The notes beneath the pieces are model-generated. The model saw only the letters and a program-made list of their open reading frames with translations, made no database searches and had not been told where the DNA came from. This document shows, one piece after another, positions 44,844 through 54,564 of a DNA stretch of 64,000 nt. This stretch comes from Rhizoclosmatium globosum (lineage: Eukaryota; Chytridiomycota; Chytridiomycetes; Chytridiales; Chytriomycetaceae): contig MCGO01000090.1 of assembly GCA_002104985.1 (NCBI GenBank), positions 62,001 to 126,000 on the forward strand. Direction: 5' to 3'. The position numbers and the translations under genes were made by a program. Every line of letters starts with the position of its first letter. Position 1 is the first letter of the stretch.

Positions 44844-45981
44844 TCATAAATCATTCGACTCTGCTCCTTCATCATCTCCGTCCCCAGATTCCGAGAGTGA
44901 CTGGCCCTGAATGGAATATCCACTCACATTATTTAATGTTGACGGAGTAGGTTTCTTTGGAGACACTGATGTTGTAGTTGAAGAAGACGACGAGGAAGAC
45001 GCTGCGGCAAGCTGCCATGCAGGAATAGCAGGTTTCCCGGCTGTGAATTTACCCAAGAAGGCATCTACTGAGTTACTGGAATCGGCGTTTGCATCACCAA
45101 ACGAGTTTGATCCATTTTGAGACAGGGTACCATTCACTTTTGGTGGAGAAGAAGAGGAAGTGGATTGGTAAGCGAGGGGAGGAGGGATGGGAGAGACGGC
45201 AGGCAGAGGAGGGAATGCTTTCCGATTCAAGAGTAAATTCTTGAGCGACTTGATTTCGGATTGAAGGTCAGTGATACTTGGGCCTTCTGATGCATTCTTC
45301 TTTTCAATGAGAGATGGAAGGGAATCTTTCAAGGATTCCAGCTCTTCCCGCAACAAACGAACTTCTTCCGCACTTTGCTCTTGTTCCAGCACACTCGCAT
45401 CAAGGACACTTTGGAGTTTCTCAGTTTGATCTTGGATTTGTTTTGTTGCTGATTCGAGGGCGGATGAGATTGCGGCGATGCTTGAATTTAGGTTCTCCTG
45501 TTCCTCCTTGTGTTGCTGCGAGACGGGCCACGAGAGATTCGGCAGGATGTACGTCTGAGTTTAAGCCAAGTTTAACCTCTGCAACAACAAACAAGGACAA
45601 ACAACGCACCGTTGCCAAGTGCCACGCGCCCACACCAAAACCAGCGGCGCCAATCAAAGCAAGAAGGAGATCGCGCCAGTCCCGCGGCTGCTGCTGACTA
45701 ATCGCACTTTGAGAAGCCGAAGAAGCCGACGTCGACGACTGCGCAAGTTCAAGTTGAAGTTGGTTTGGCCGCGGCGGAAGCGAAGGTTCAAATGACGCCA
45801 TCGACGACGACGACGCCTCTTTCAACGCCGCTTCAATTTCAGCCGACGTCAGTCCCTTCGATTCGAGAAACGAAATGCGCTTGGCCAGTGGCGCAGATGA
45901 CACCTTCGGATCCACGAGGAACTTGACAGCGAGGGCGACTGACTCCGGTCGGATTGTCGAATTGGTTGGTGGTGTGCTCAT
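44844..45981 (-). CDS. PEX14: Peroxin-14, peroxisomal import docking protein
   Basis: Exons 45981-45610 and 45554-44844. The conserved N-terminal domain that binds PEX5 is clear: AVKFLVDPKVSSAPLAKRISFLESKGLT is present as AVKFLVDPKV, then SSAPLAKRISFLESKGL. A membrane segment follows (LLLALIGAAGFGVGAWHL). The splice from 45610 to 45554 restores TYILPNLSW, a typical PEX14 sequence, then a coiled coil (EEQENLNSSIAAISSALES and EVRLLREELESLKDSL). The C-terminus is Ser/Pro-rich and acidic. It anchors the PEX5-cargo complex at the peroxisome membrane with PEX13/17. Reading through the intron gives an incorrect frame. Confidence 0.9.
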
Positions 45982-46098
45982 GGGTGTGGTTGTCTGTCAA
46001 TCCTTGGATTTCCAACAAAGATTATCATTCATACCAGAGGTAACAAAGTAATAATAGTTTAATATGAATATGTCGCCTCTATAATATGCATCCTTGCA

Positions 46099-47215
46099 TC
46101 ATACTCTCTTCTTGCTTCGCGGCGTTTCTTCCCGTGTCCAAACAACTCGGCAAGCTAACATATCCTTTATCCTTCCCCATGAACGTACTTTCCCGTTCGT
46201 TTCTGGTGTCACGATATATACTTGGTATCCATACCTCTCGGCGTCATATAATGCGATGATCTGTATCGTTTTTAAAGACTCCATCAGATGAAAAACGCCA
46301 ATAAAACCAAAACCCAAACCTGAAAAGTCAAGTAAACGCCATAACTTGAAATAATGTGCCAAACAGCATGCATCGGCACGCGACTCCAAAAAGCAGGATT
46401 CCGTACGCATAACACGCGTTCTTGAAGCATCCAGATTACGACAGCAGCAACCAAGAAAGATATTGTTGAGAATATGTATTGCTTGATGAGTGACCCCTGT
46501 GGGTGGATCGCGAAAAAGTCGCGATGAGACGTTTGTGTGGATAGGGCGAGGAAGAGGAGAATAGACCCGAGACTTGCCCCGACAATATCGTCGGCGATAT
46601 TCTTTTCGAGTTGAGAGTCGATGATGACTGAGAAATATTTTTGAGTGAAAGCCATTGAACCAAGATCATCAACCAAACTCTAAATTTTTTACTTACTTGA
46701 AAACAAGAGCGCAAAAGTACACGTACAATAAACAAGCGTCGAAGTAAGCTCAAAAAGAAACGACGTCTCCGGCTCCCCAACACCTCCCTTCTTATTCCCC
46801 AGCGCCGAATGCGGAAAGAAAATCCGATACAAGACTTGATCCGTAATAGTCGGAAGCACCTAAGCATAAAAAAAAAAACGCCAACGAATAAATACACCTT
46901 TGTCTTCTGAAATTGATGACAAATCTGTCAATACCCCACCATCACACCAAGCATAACTTCGCCCCACTGGTCAACCTTCGACCATCCCCAATACCCTGTG
47001 TAATGGTACATGAAGGACCCAGCGCCTACGACAGCGAAAACGCAGTACATGTGTCGAACGGCTTTGTGCCCATGATGCGCGGACGAGAATATCGCGCCAA
47101 AGAGGCCGACGGTTACGAGGCTCAGTGACGAGTAGGACGCCCAGTATTCAGGCGGTCCTGCGAGTGCGCTTTCGCAGAAGAGGGATGTTGGTTTCGTGAA
47201 ATAGGGTGGGAGCAT
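46099..47215 (-). CDS. Alkaline-ceramidase-like CREST-family membrane hydrolase
   Basis: Four exons (junctions near 46921/46860, 46695/46626 and 46322/46265) give about 290 aa with around seven membrane segments. The order of motifs fits alkaline ceramidase and the wider CREST group: an N-terminal PEYWASYSSLSLVTVGLFG, then VVGAGSFMYHYTG (Ser and His), KVDQWGEVML (Asp) and the two His of MHAVWHIISSYGVYL. The family hydrolyses ceramides at the ER/Golgi using zinc; some relatives are not ceramidases. The C-terminal tail is Arg/Lys-rich (EETPRSKKRV), compatible with ER retention. Confidence 0.7.
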
Positions 47216-47711
47216 TTTTTTGGTAGGGTGGGTAGGGGTTTAGTTTTTGACAGTTTTTGTTGTTTCTTTTGCAAGCGGAGTTTCAATTCGTGAAGGAAAA
47301 GTTGACAAATGTTTCTTGGATGTTTTGGATAGGAATCGGTGGCAGAAACTTTGGGTACTTGGGTTGTGAAAAGGAGTGCTGTGGTTTTTAAATGAGAAGA
47401 CGAAGTTTACGAAACAATAGCACTTTCTTTCTATCTTTTAATGTGCCATTAGCTGGCGCACTGGATTTCATCTTCGATTTTTTATGGCTCATATTGGCTA
47501 AACCTCGGAAAAAACGTGTATATAATTTAAATACTCTTATTCAAGGCAGATAGAATATTCGTTTCCCCTGCTGTCGTCAACCGCCACTATCTCGCAAAGG
47601 AAACCAAAATTTCTGAGATAAGAATTATTACTATCTCAAACCATAAAGAAACTACACACACAATCATGGAAAATTAATTGGCGGAAAAACAAAAACTCCA
47701 CTAAAGAAAAA
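47216..47711. other. Divergent intergenic region
   Basis: 496 bp between the ceramidase-like gene and the next gene. AT-rich with a TATATAATTTAAATA stretch at about 47518-47532. No gene, repeat or RNA recognised. Confidence 0.4.
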
Positions 47712-48475
47712 ATGCCAATCCCACACCAACAATACCTCCCCCTCACCTACCCAAACCCACTCCCAGACATCCCACCAGGCGGCATCTCCCCCACCCACCA
47801 AACCCCCTCTCCTTCCCCCCCGAAATCCTCATCCTCCTCACACTCCTCCACACCTTCTACGTAACCCACATCCCCCTCCGCACAAAGCTCCTCTCCGCTC
47901 TCCTCGCGCTCGCGTTCTCAGTCATCGAGCCGACGTTTTACATGGTTACGAGGGAGGACCCCGTCACGGGTGCGGTTGATATAGCGTGGGATGCGATTTT
48001 GGAGGGACGCATGGGTCGGGATGCGCATACGACTTGGGAGCAGGGGTGGGCGAATCTTGTGTTTTCTGGGCCGTTCTTTTTGGCGTATTTTTGGGGGTTT
48101 GAAGGATTGGGTGGTGGGGCGGGGAGGGAGAATGTTCAGGGGAAGGGGAAGGGGAAGGGAAAGAAAGGGGGGAAGAAGGAGAGTGACGGTGTGGAGGATG
48201 GGATTCGTGTTATTTGGCCGGGGCAGTGGACTTGGGTTCAGTGGAGTCGTGCTATTTGTGCACCGTTGTTGATTTGGGGGTTGGAGATTGTTGAAGGGTA
48301 TACTTTAATTGGGATGTATGGGTGGAATCCGGCGTGGATTTATAGCGGAAGGGATGCATTGTTTTCGGGTACAATTAAGTTGAGTTACTGGAGGTATTGG
48401 CTACCACTTGGGTTTGTGTTGGAGTTGGTTGGATGGCAGATTCTGTTGAAGGTTGCCAACGTGAAGCGAAAGTGA
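47712..48475 (+). CDS. Multi-pass membrane protein with apparent frameshift at a C7 run
   Basis: From the ATG at 47712 the frame reads MPIPHQQYLPLTYPNPLPDI and then runs into a stop. From 47822 another frame continues with good hydrophobic sequence (EILILLTLLHTFYVTHI, LLSALLALAFSVIEPTFYM) to the stop at 48475. The switch coincides with seven consecutive C at 47815-47821; one additional C would join both parts. Several TM segments (FSGPFFLAYFWGF, CAPLLIWGLEIVEG, YWLPLGFVLELVGW) and a Gly/Lys-rich loop are present, about 250 aa in all. No family recognised. Either an assembly error or a real frameshift. Confidence 0.55.
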
Positions 48476-48542
48476 ATATAAACGTTAAATAGTATGTTAT
48501 CAATATCGTATTCCTGTGCAAAAATGTTCTCGAAGACAAAAA

Positions 48543-50105
48543 ATGACACCCAAAAACTTGATCCAGTTGCCACCCGAGACACTTTTCAAAATCTTTCTGC
48601 ACACAAACTCTCCAAAATGCTTATTGACTGTGATTCCTCGCGTTTGTAAAACGTTTGCTGAAGTCTTGAGTAAGCAAACCCAGATATAACTTCGCCCCTC
48701 TTACTGTTCCCAGCCCATCGATCTATTCCGATCTTGGCAAACGTCGAAATCATCAGCGAAGAAGACGAAGATGGGGCAAACGGAAACGTTGTCGCGCTGA
48801 TTCAGTCGCCAGAGCGTGCAACGCTATTACCTGTCTTCAAACGCGTGAGGGTCGTTGGAAGTGGTGGTACAACCCAAAGCAACACACCAAGCCACAGCGT
48901 CTCAAGAGACCGCGGTTCAGACAACTCAAGCATAGTATACGTAGGAATCGAACGCAGTATCAAGGTTAATTCCCTCTTACGTACCAACGTTCATTGTTCC
49001 AACCAACCCCCGCAAATGATAGGTCCACGTCGGAGCCATCCCAGACCACCCCGAAACCCTCGTCCACTACATTGCCGAACTCCTCCGTCGAGGAATCAGT
49101 TCCCAACAAACCGGATACTGCAAACGCCCCGTCCGCGTCCTCTTTGGAACAGTCCAAGTCGCCGGCCGCCGCGGAAACACATCCGCGCACCTCCTTGGTA
49201 AATTCCTCAGAGAAATGAAGCCAGTCAATATCACGCTGTGGTGGTGGGACTCCGACCTCATTTCGAATTTGCCGGCGACGGCGGCGACGAGTTTACGGTT
49301 ACCGAATATGAGGGCGGATGGACATATCCAGGCGCGGGATATCGCGTTGTTGACGGCGGCGTCTGGCGATGCGGCGCAGAGTTTTTTGAAGCGGTTGGAG
49401 TTGTTTCGGCCCATGCCGAGGCAGCCGTGGGGGCTTGAGGCGAGTGCCTTTGCGCCGTTGGCGGCGCTTTTGGGGTTGAGAGAGCTGGTGGTGCGGAGTG
49501 GGCGGTTGATTGGGTCTCATGATACGCTTGTGGGTGCGATTCTTGCGTTGCGGAAGTTGAGGGTGTTGGAGTTGCCGTGGAATATTGATTCGAGGTTGGG
49601 GTCGAGGATTTTGAGGGAGCTGCCAGAGTTGGAGAGTTTGCAGTATCTTCAAGTGACCAGTCCTGATTTCTTTCAGAGTTTGCCGACGCATCCGACGCGG
49701 ATGCCGGTTGGGACTGGTATGATGGCGGGGATGCAGGCAGTGAAGCTCAAATCTTTAGGACTGACATTTATGGAGCCTGATGCGGCGGATGTGGCTGTGA
49801 TGGTGGAAGGGATTATTCGATGTCTTCCTGAATTGGAATCGTTGTTTATTCGCATCAACTCTCGTCCAACGAACGACAACGGGCCTGGCCATTTCTATGA
49901 CTTCTTTAGCGTGATTCCGAAAGAAATGTTGAGTCGCTGGTTGAGAAGGATGGAGACTGGATGTCCGAATTTGTGCGATGTTGGATTGGAGTTGGGTTTG
50001 AGAATGTGGGGTAGTCGCAAATCATACGCGGATGAGCTTGTCTTTTCATTTTCGACGTCACGTATGAGGGTGAGGATGTGTTCGCCGGTTGGTAGAATCG
50101 GATAA
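48543..50105 (+). CDS. F-box / leucine-rich-repeat protein
   Basis: Three exons (48543 to about 48671, about 48715-48966, 49024-50105). The N-terminus LIQLPPETLFKIFLHTNS with CKTFAEVL is an F-box. The C-terminal two thirds consist of irregular LRR-like strands (LRKLRVLELPWNIDSRLG, LPELESLQYLQVTSPD, CLPELESLFIRINSR). Such proteins select substrates for SCF ubiquitin ligases through Skp1; the substrate is unknown. Exon 3 is GC-rich compared with its neighbours. Confidence 0.7.
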
Positions 50106-50161
50106 ATGAGAGGACAAAGGAAAATACAAAGCAACAGATATTCATTTATAACCGAGCTCTC

Positions 50162-52157
50162 TTACTTCTGGCCATGAAAATTAACTCCAATCCACTGCTC
50201 AAACTTTTCACAAGCCTCAGTAAGACCACCCTTCAACGCGGAAGAGTCACTAATGACTTCATCACCGTGAACAAGAATAACACGCATATCCAAGTCAACA
50301 CTATCCTTGGCACCATACTTTGGTCCCTTCGCAATAGCCTCCTCATACTCCTTCTTCTCCTCAGCAACAAGTGCATCAACATCCTGCTCCAACATTTCAA
50401 TCCACGCGTCGCCAGAAAGCTCCGACCCAGTCATCTCATGCACAAGGTCCAAGAACATGCGCGAGTTTCCAGGCTGCCAGTAAATGTTCTTCAAGTCCTT
50501 TCCAATCTCAGGGTTGTCAACAAGGTACCCATACTTCTTGATAAAGTGCTTACGGGTCTGGTGGACGGCCATATCAGCGAGGACGTATCCGTGGTAGTAC
50601 GCTGCGGACTCGTCGGTGAGTGGGTGTGGAACTGCGAGGAGGGGACGACCGCTGAGACCGCCCTGGACTTCGAGTTCGACTTGGTCGGCGAGTTCGATGA
50701 GGGAGGCGACGGTTAGTTTGTCTTCGGGCATTTCGTAGAGGCGTTGTTCGTAGAAGGGGACGGCGAGCATGGCTGTGAGGTCAAAGACTTTGTATGGGTG
50801 GAGGGAACGGATTTCGCGTTCGATCAGGTCCCAGGGCATGACTTTGCCGTCTTTGGAGACGGCGTAGCGGGCGAGCCAGGCGGCGTCGCCAACGAGAGAG
50901 TCGAGGAACATGGACTGGTTTTCGGCGTATGGGATGGAGGTTGGGGCACGTTCTTGGGAGAAGAGTGGAGATGGTTGGGTCACGTTTGCAAAGTGAGCAG
51001 CGTGACCACCTTCGTGCATCAAGGTGACGAGAGCAGTGTGTCCCGAGCCAACTTGACCTGGAGTTGCAAGGGAAGTAAAGTTTGCTTGAGATGGAACCCA
51101 TCCCTTTGTGGTGGAGACCCAAGCTGGTTGTGGCCAGTGGCAGAATCCGTTCGAGTATTTTCCCTTCCGGTCGCAGAGGTCCAAGCGCATAGTAGCACCA
51201 GCATAGGTAATTCCAAGGGCGGCAAATGAACGAGCCCAAGCATTCACAGCAGTTTCGAATGGGAAGTAAGGATCCTGGAGAGCAGAAAGGTCACCAGCAA
51301 GAGCGAATCCTCTGTTCCAACCCTTCAAAGCATCAGCACCCTTCTCCTTTGCCAAAGTTTCAAGAGCCTTGTTTTGAATATCCTTAGCTCTTGCAAGAAG
51401 CTTCTCCAAGATAGGGAACAATGTCTTCTTTCCGAAACCTTCAGCGGCCGTCACCTTCATATCGTAGAAGCACTCGAAACCAAGAGATCTCGCCAGCTTG
51501 TTTCTCAGCTTCACGATTTCGACAAACTCCGGAGCAATGAAGGGGCCGATAGAGCGCATGCCGTCCCAGCAGGCCTTCCTGAGAGCCTCGTTGTCCGATG
51601 TGCGCATGATAGAGCGCAGCTGGACGGAGGAAGCCTCGACAAACACGTTCGAGTCCGGGTGGACGTAGCCGAGTTTGAAAGCGCGTCTGTGTTCAGCGAG
51701 TTTTGCCTCGAGTCTGTTCAGGTCCTCGCGCATTCGAACCCCGTCGGCGTCGGTGATGATGTAGCACTTGAACGTGCGTTCGAAGATGCGCAGCGTCTTG
51801 GCTTCTTCGACACTCAAATCGGGGCGCTGGAGCAGTGTTTGCACTTTGGAAAGCATTTGCGCATCGCCGAGAAAGGCGTCGAGTTCGTTTTTGGTGCGTG
51901 TGAGTTCGTCTTTGGTTTGTTGTTTGGTTAGAAGGTGGTTGGGTTGGTTGTCTTCGAGAAGAGCACCCACCCGAGGAACACCCGGCCAAGTTCATCTTGG
52001 TCGCCCAGAAGTTGTCTTCAAAGGCCTTGTGCTTGTGCTCATACGAATTGTTGAAATCCTCAATGAACTGGGTGACGCTCGACACTGTCATCTTTTGTTG
52101 TTTTTGCGGAACTGCTCGGATGCCCAACTTGAAGATCCGGAAATTTCGAACCAACAT
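50162..52157 (-). CDS. M3-family zinc metallopeptidase (oligoendopeptidase-like)
   Basis: A first exon ending at 51971 (donor GTGGGT) joins a second exon from 51909 to 50162; about 600 aa. The zinc site is LMHEGGHAAHF (HExxH), with the third ligand in IPYAENQSMFLDSL about 30 residues on, as in M3 (thimet/oligoendopeptidase F) enzymes. CHWPQPAW and GYVLADMAVHQT match the substrate-cleft region. Two in-frame starts: ATG at 52091 (MTVSSVTQF) gives a cytosolic form; ATG at 52157 adds 22 basic, acid-free residues (MLVRNFRIFKLGIRAVPQKQQK) that look like a mitochondrial presequence. It probably degrades short peptides. Confidence 0.85.
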
Positions 52158-52172
52158 TTATCGACCTTTTAT

Positions 52173-53044
52173 TCAGAGGAGGAAGGGAATGATAGCTTTC
52201 CGTGACCTTGGATACGCATCGCCAAACGTCTTTCGATACCATCGGTGTTGAGATAGTCCGCGAGGAATGAGATTCGCCATTGTGAAGAACAGAAACATGG
52301 CGCCAGCTATGTTATCAGAAGCGATAGCATACCTTCAAAATTAATTAACAGTCGCGTCATAGAAACCTCAAAGACGTACCCAGCCCATTCCAGAATCTCA
52401 CCAAAATAGTTGGCAGAAACATACACAAACATTCCCTTCCTTGGAATGAAATACCTTTGCTTTGGCTTGTCTCCATCCGCCTTCTGTTGACGAAGTGAAA
52501 ACAAGTGGTAGTCTGCTGAGACGTTGATCGACATTCCCACAGCAAACACGGTAACTCCTATCCAAAACTGCCACTCGAATAGCCTTTTCTCAACCGTCAA
52601 AGCCGCGGCTGTTCCGTTCACGAACCCATTCGCTACATTGAAAACAACAGCTCCGCCAACTGTTATGAGAAGGGACATCGGAGCCATGCTAGGTGCAAAG
52701 TATGTATATATCAGAGATCGATGTAGGTAGTGGGCTTGCCAGAGAAACAGAAGGAGCAATGCAGGTGTTGAAGGTGTATCTGTCTGAGCAAAGAACGACA
52801 ATGGATACACGATCCATGGAATCGATTCGAAAAAGAGCCATCCGGGTTTGCCCGGTACTTTGATAGACCATGACCAGTTGTTTGTGTAGAACTTTCCTGT
52901 CGCACACTCAGTCTGTTGCGCTTAAACAAGAAACAACTTACCGAATGGGGCTGTGAGGAATAGTGAAAATACAAAGACAACGGTACCGTATCCTGCTATG
53001 AAGAGGATGGTTTGGTCAAACAGATGCCGAGTTTCGTCGTTCAT
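52173..53044 (-). CDS. Steroid 5-alpha-reductase-type membrane oxidoreductase
   Basis: Three exons, about 265 aa. The N-terminal exon ends FLTAPFG, the second begins GKFYTNNWSWSIKVPGKPGW and carries NVSADYHLFSLR and MFVYVSANYFGEILEWAG. A donor GTACGT and an AAG acceptor then restore GYAIASDNIAGAMFLFFTM and HRWYRKTFGDAYPRSRKAII, the typical C-terminal signature of the SRD5A family (NADPH-binding end ending RKALIPF). The enzymes reduce delta-4 double bonds of steroids or related enones at the ER; fungi lack classical steroid hormones, so sterol or other lipid substrates are likely. Stop at 52173-52175. Confidence 0.85.
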
Positions 53045-53193
53045 TTATCTGTCAATTATTTGACCCTCTTATACGGAAGACGCAAGAATTAATGCCGATT
53101 TTATTCTAAAGAATAATTCTTTCGGTTATAGCAACTGAATCCAAGTCGATCTGCTAAGACGACTGGCGACCTGACTAGCGACTGCACAAATTC

Positions 53194-53258
53194 AAAAATG
53201 CATCCCGACTTGCGGGTAATCCTTCCAAGATAGTGATGTCATCCTTACACAGGGAGCC

Positions 53259-53289
<31 letters not shown>

Positions 53290-53318
53290 CATAAGTGTCC
53301 ACAACATTTATGGACACT
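53194..53318 (-). ncRNA. U6: U6 spliceosomal snRNA (copy 2)
   Basis: Its core (ACAGAGA box, AGC triad, ISL, 3' CCCG/CGGG hairpin, oligo-T at 53198-53194) is almost identical to copy 1 over about 95 nt. Directly upstream of ATTGGAACG a perfect 8-bp hairpin (AGTGTCCA with TGGACACT, 53318-53294) can serve as the 5' stem-loop. The block TGCGCG plus AAACAATCCCAAAATC seen just upstream of copy 1 lies about 80 nt further upstream here (about 53368-53396), so it is probably a promoter element in this copy. Confidence 0.9.
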
Positions 53319-53570
53319 ACCCATTCTTTCAGTCTGCTTTATGAAACTGCGCCTATGAATCTGCAAGAACGATTTTGGGATTGTTTCTCGCGCAGTTGTT
53401 GCGCAGTTTGGCAGTGTGGTTAAGGTTAACGAAATAAGCCAACATTCACAAGACAAGAATGTGTGATCCCACAAGGGTTCCTTCTGCATTTGACGCGTGA
53501 TCTACACGGATTTGCACTGTAAATGACTGCCATATTTATATCTTTGCCATAATTGTTTTCTTGGTCTCAA

Positions 53571-54400
53571 ATGGCTTCATCGCTTGCATCACGTCTGTCC
53601 TCCCAATTTGACAAGGCTCTCAGCACAGGCCACCTTGTCTTCACGCCAAGCACAACTGTCATTATTCCAAGTGGCAACATCAACGTGAGTGAGTCCCCTG
53701 TCCAGCGCCAACCAACACATTCTAAACTTCACCCAGTTTCAAATCCGCCTGGCCCCGTCTCTGGCAAAGAAACCCACCGGAGGCCTCACTCAAGAAAAGA
53801 AGGAACCAAAGAAACCATTCAACCCGTTCCTCGTCCCCGAACCAGAACTCTTGGTCGACTCAACACTCCTTCCCCTCCACAACATCCTCCTCAACAAGTT
53901 CAGCGTCGTCAAAGGACATGTCATCATTACAACGAAAGCATGGGAGAATCAATCAAGCCTATTGAATGCAAATGACTTCTCAGCGGCGTGGACGTTGCTG
54001 GAGACGGGGGAGTACCTAGGGTTTTATAATTGCGGGCCATTGTCAGGTGCGAGTGTACCGCATAAGCATATGCAGTTTATTCCTGTTGTGAAAGGGTCTG
54101 CGGAGGAAGGCATTCCGATTTGTTGACGTGTAGCGCGTTTCAACCCTTGAAAAGTGTTCGACTCCACGTGCATTATTAATGCTGTTTCATCAGTGAGTCG
54201 AGTTGCTAGAATGGAATCAAGTAGAAAAACAGGTCTTTTATATCACCACCTTAAGTTACACAATCAAGAACCTACCAAGGAACCGCACATTTCTAGGCCA
54301 GCAATCCTTCCAGCGTAACGGGGACATACACTGGAATGGTGGAGGGGTGTCTGGACGGGGAATATGGAACGTTAACGCGAAGGAACTTTGGAAGATGTGA
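53571..54400 (+). pseudogene. Truncated/decayed ATP adenylyltransferase (Ap4A phosphorylase) gene
   Basis: Exons 53571-53684 and 53737-54126 give only 167 aa. FQIRLAPSLAKKP, PFNPFLVPEPELLV, HVIITTKAWENQSSLL, LGFYNCGPLSGASVPHKHMQFIPV match the N-terminal half of Apa1/Apa2, including the catalytic His triad region (HKHMQ). The reading frame then meets TGA at 54124. Downstream, scattered pieces (PRNRTFLGQQSF and WNGGGVSG on the same strand) look like remnants of the C-terminal half, but with stops and frame changes. Normal enzymes have about 320 residues, so it is probably inactive. It marks the edge of the retroelement-rich segment. Confidence 0.65.
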
Positions 54401-54564
54401 TTGGTTGGGTGATTTAGGGGCTTGTTTCCATTATTTTAGTATAAAGGAGAGGGCACCTGTGATGTGAAAATACAATCGGTTGAAATCTGTTACAATCTGT
54501 TAAATCCTTAAAATCGTTCCACATCTACCCCAAAGTATCCCTTTCACGTCAACATTACGCTGTC
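54401..54564. other. 5' flank of the copia-like ORF
   Basis: 164 bp before the Gag-Pol ATG. It contains two near-identical short phrases (AATCTGTTA twice at about 54484-54504). No convincing primer-binding site or terminal repeat recognised, and no matching repeat was found after the ORF. Confidence 0.35.

Noticed and set aside
51374..51931. A 185-codon plus-strand frame inside the M3 peptidase gene
   Set aside because: Antisense shadow of a well-supported gene; no independent features.
52300..52380. A 26-nt intron near the end of the SRD5A-like gene
   Set aside because: Too short for splicing; the alternative donor GTACGT with the AAG acceptor gives a normal intron and the correct family sequence.
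53289..53370. An mRNA-type intron in U6 copy 2, as known in some fungi, explaining the 80-nt spacing difference
   Set aside because: There is no GT donor of consensus form after the shared block and no AG directly before ATTGGAACG; the inserted stretch instead holds a perfect hairpin usable as 5' stem-loop.
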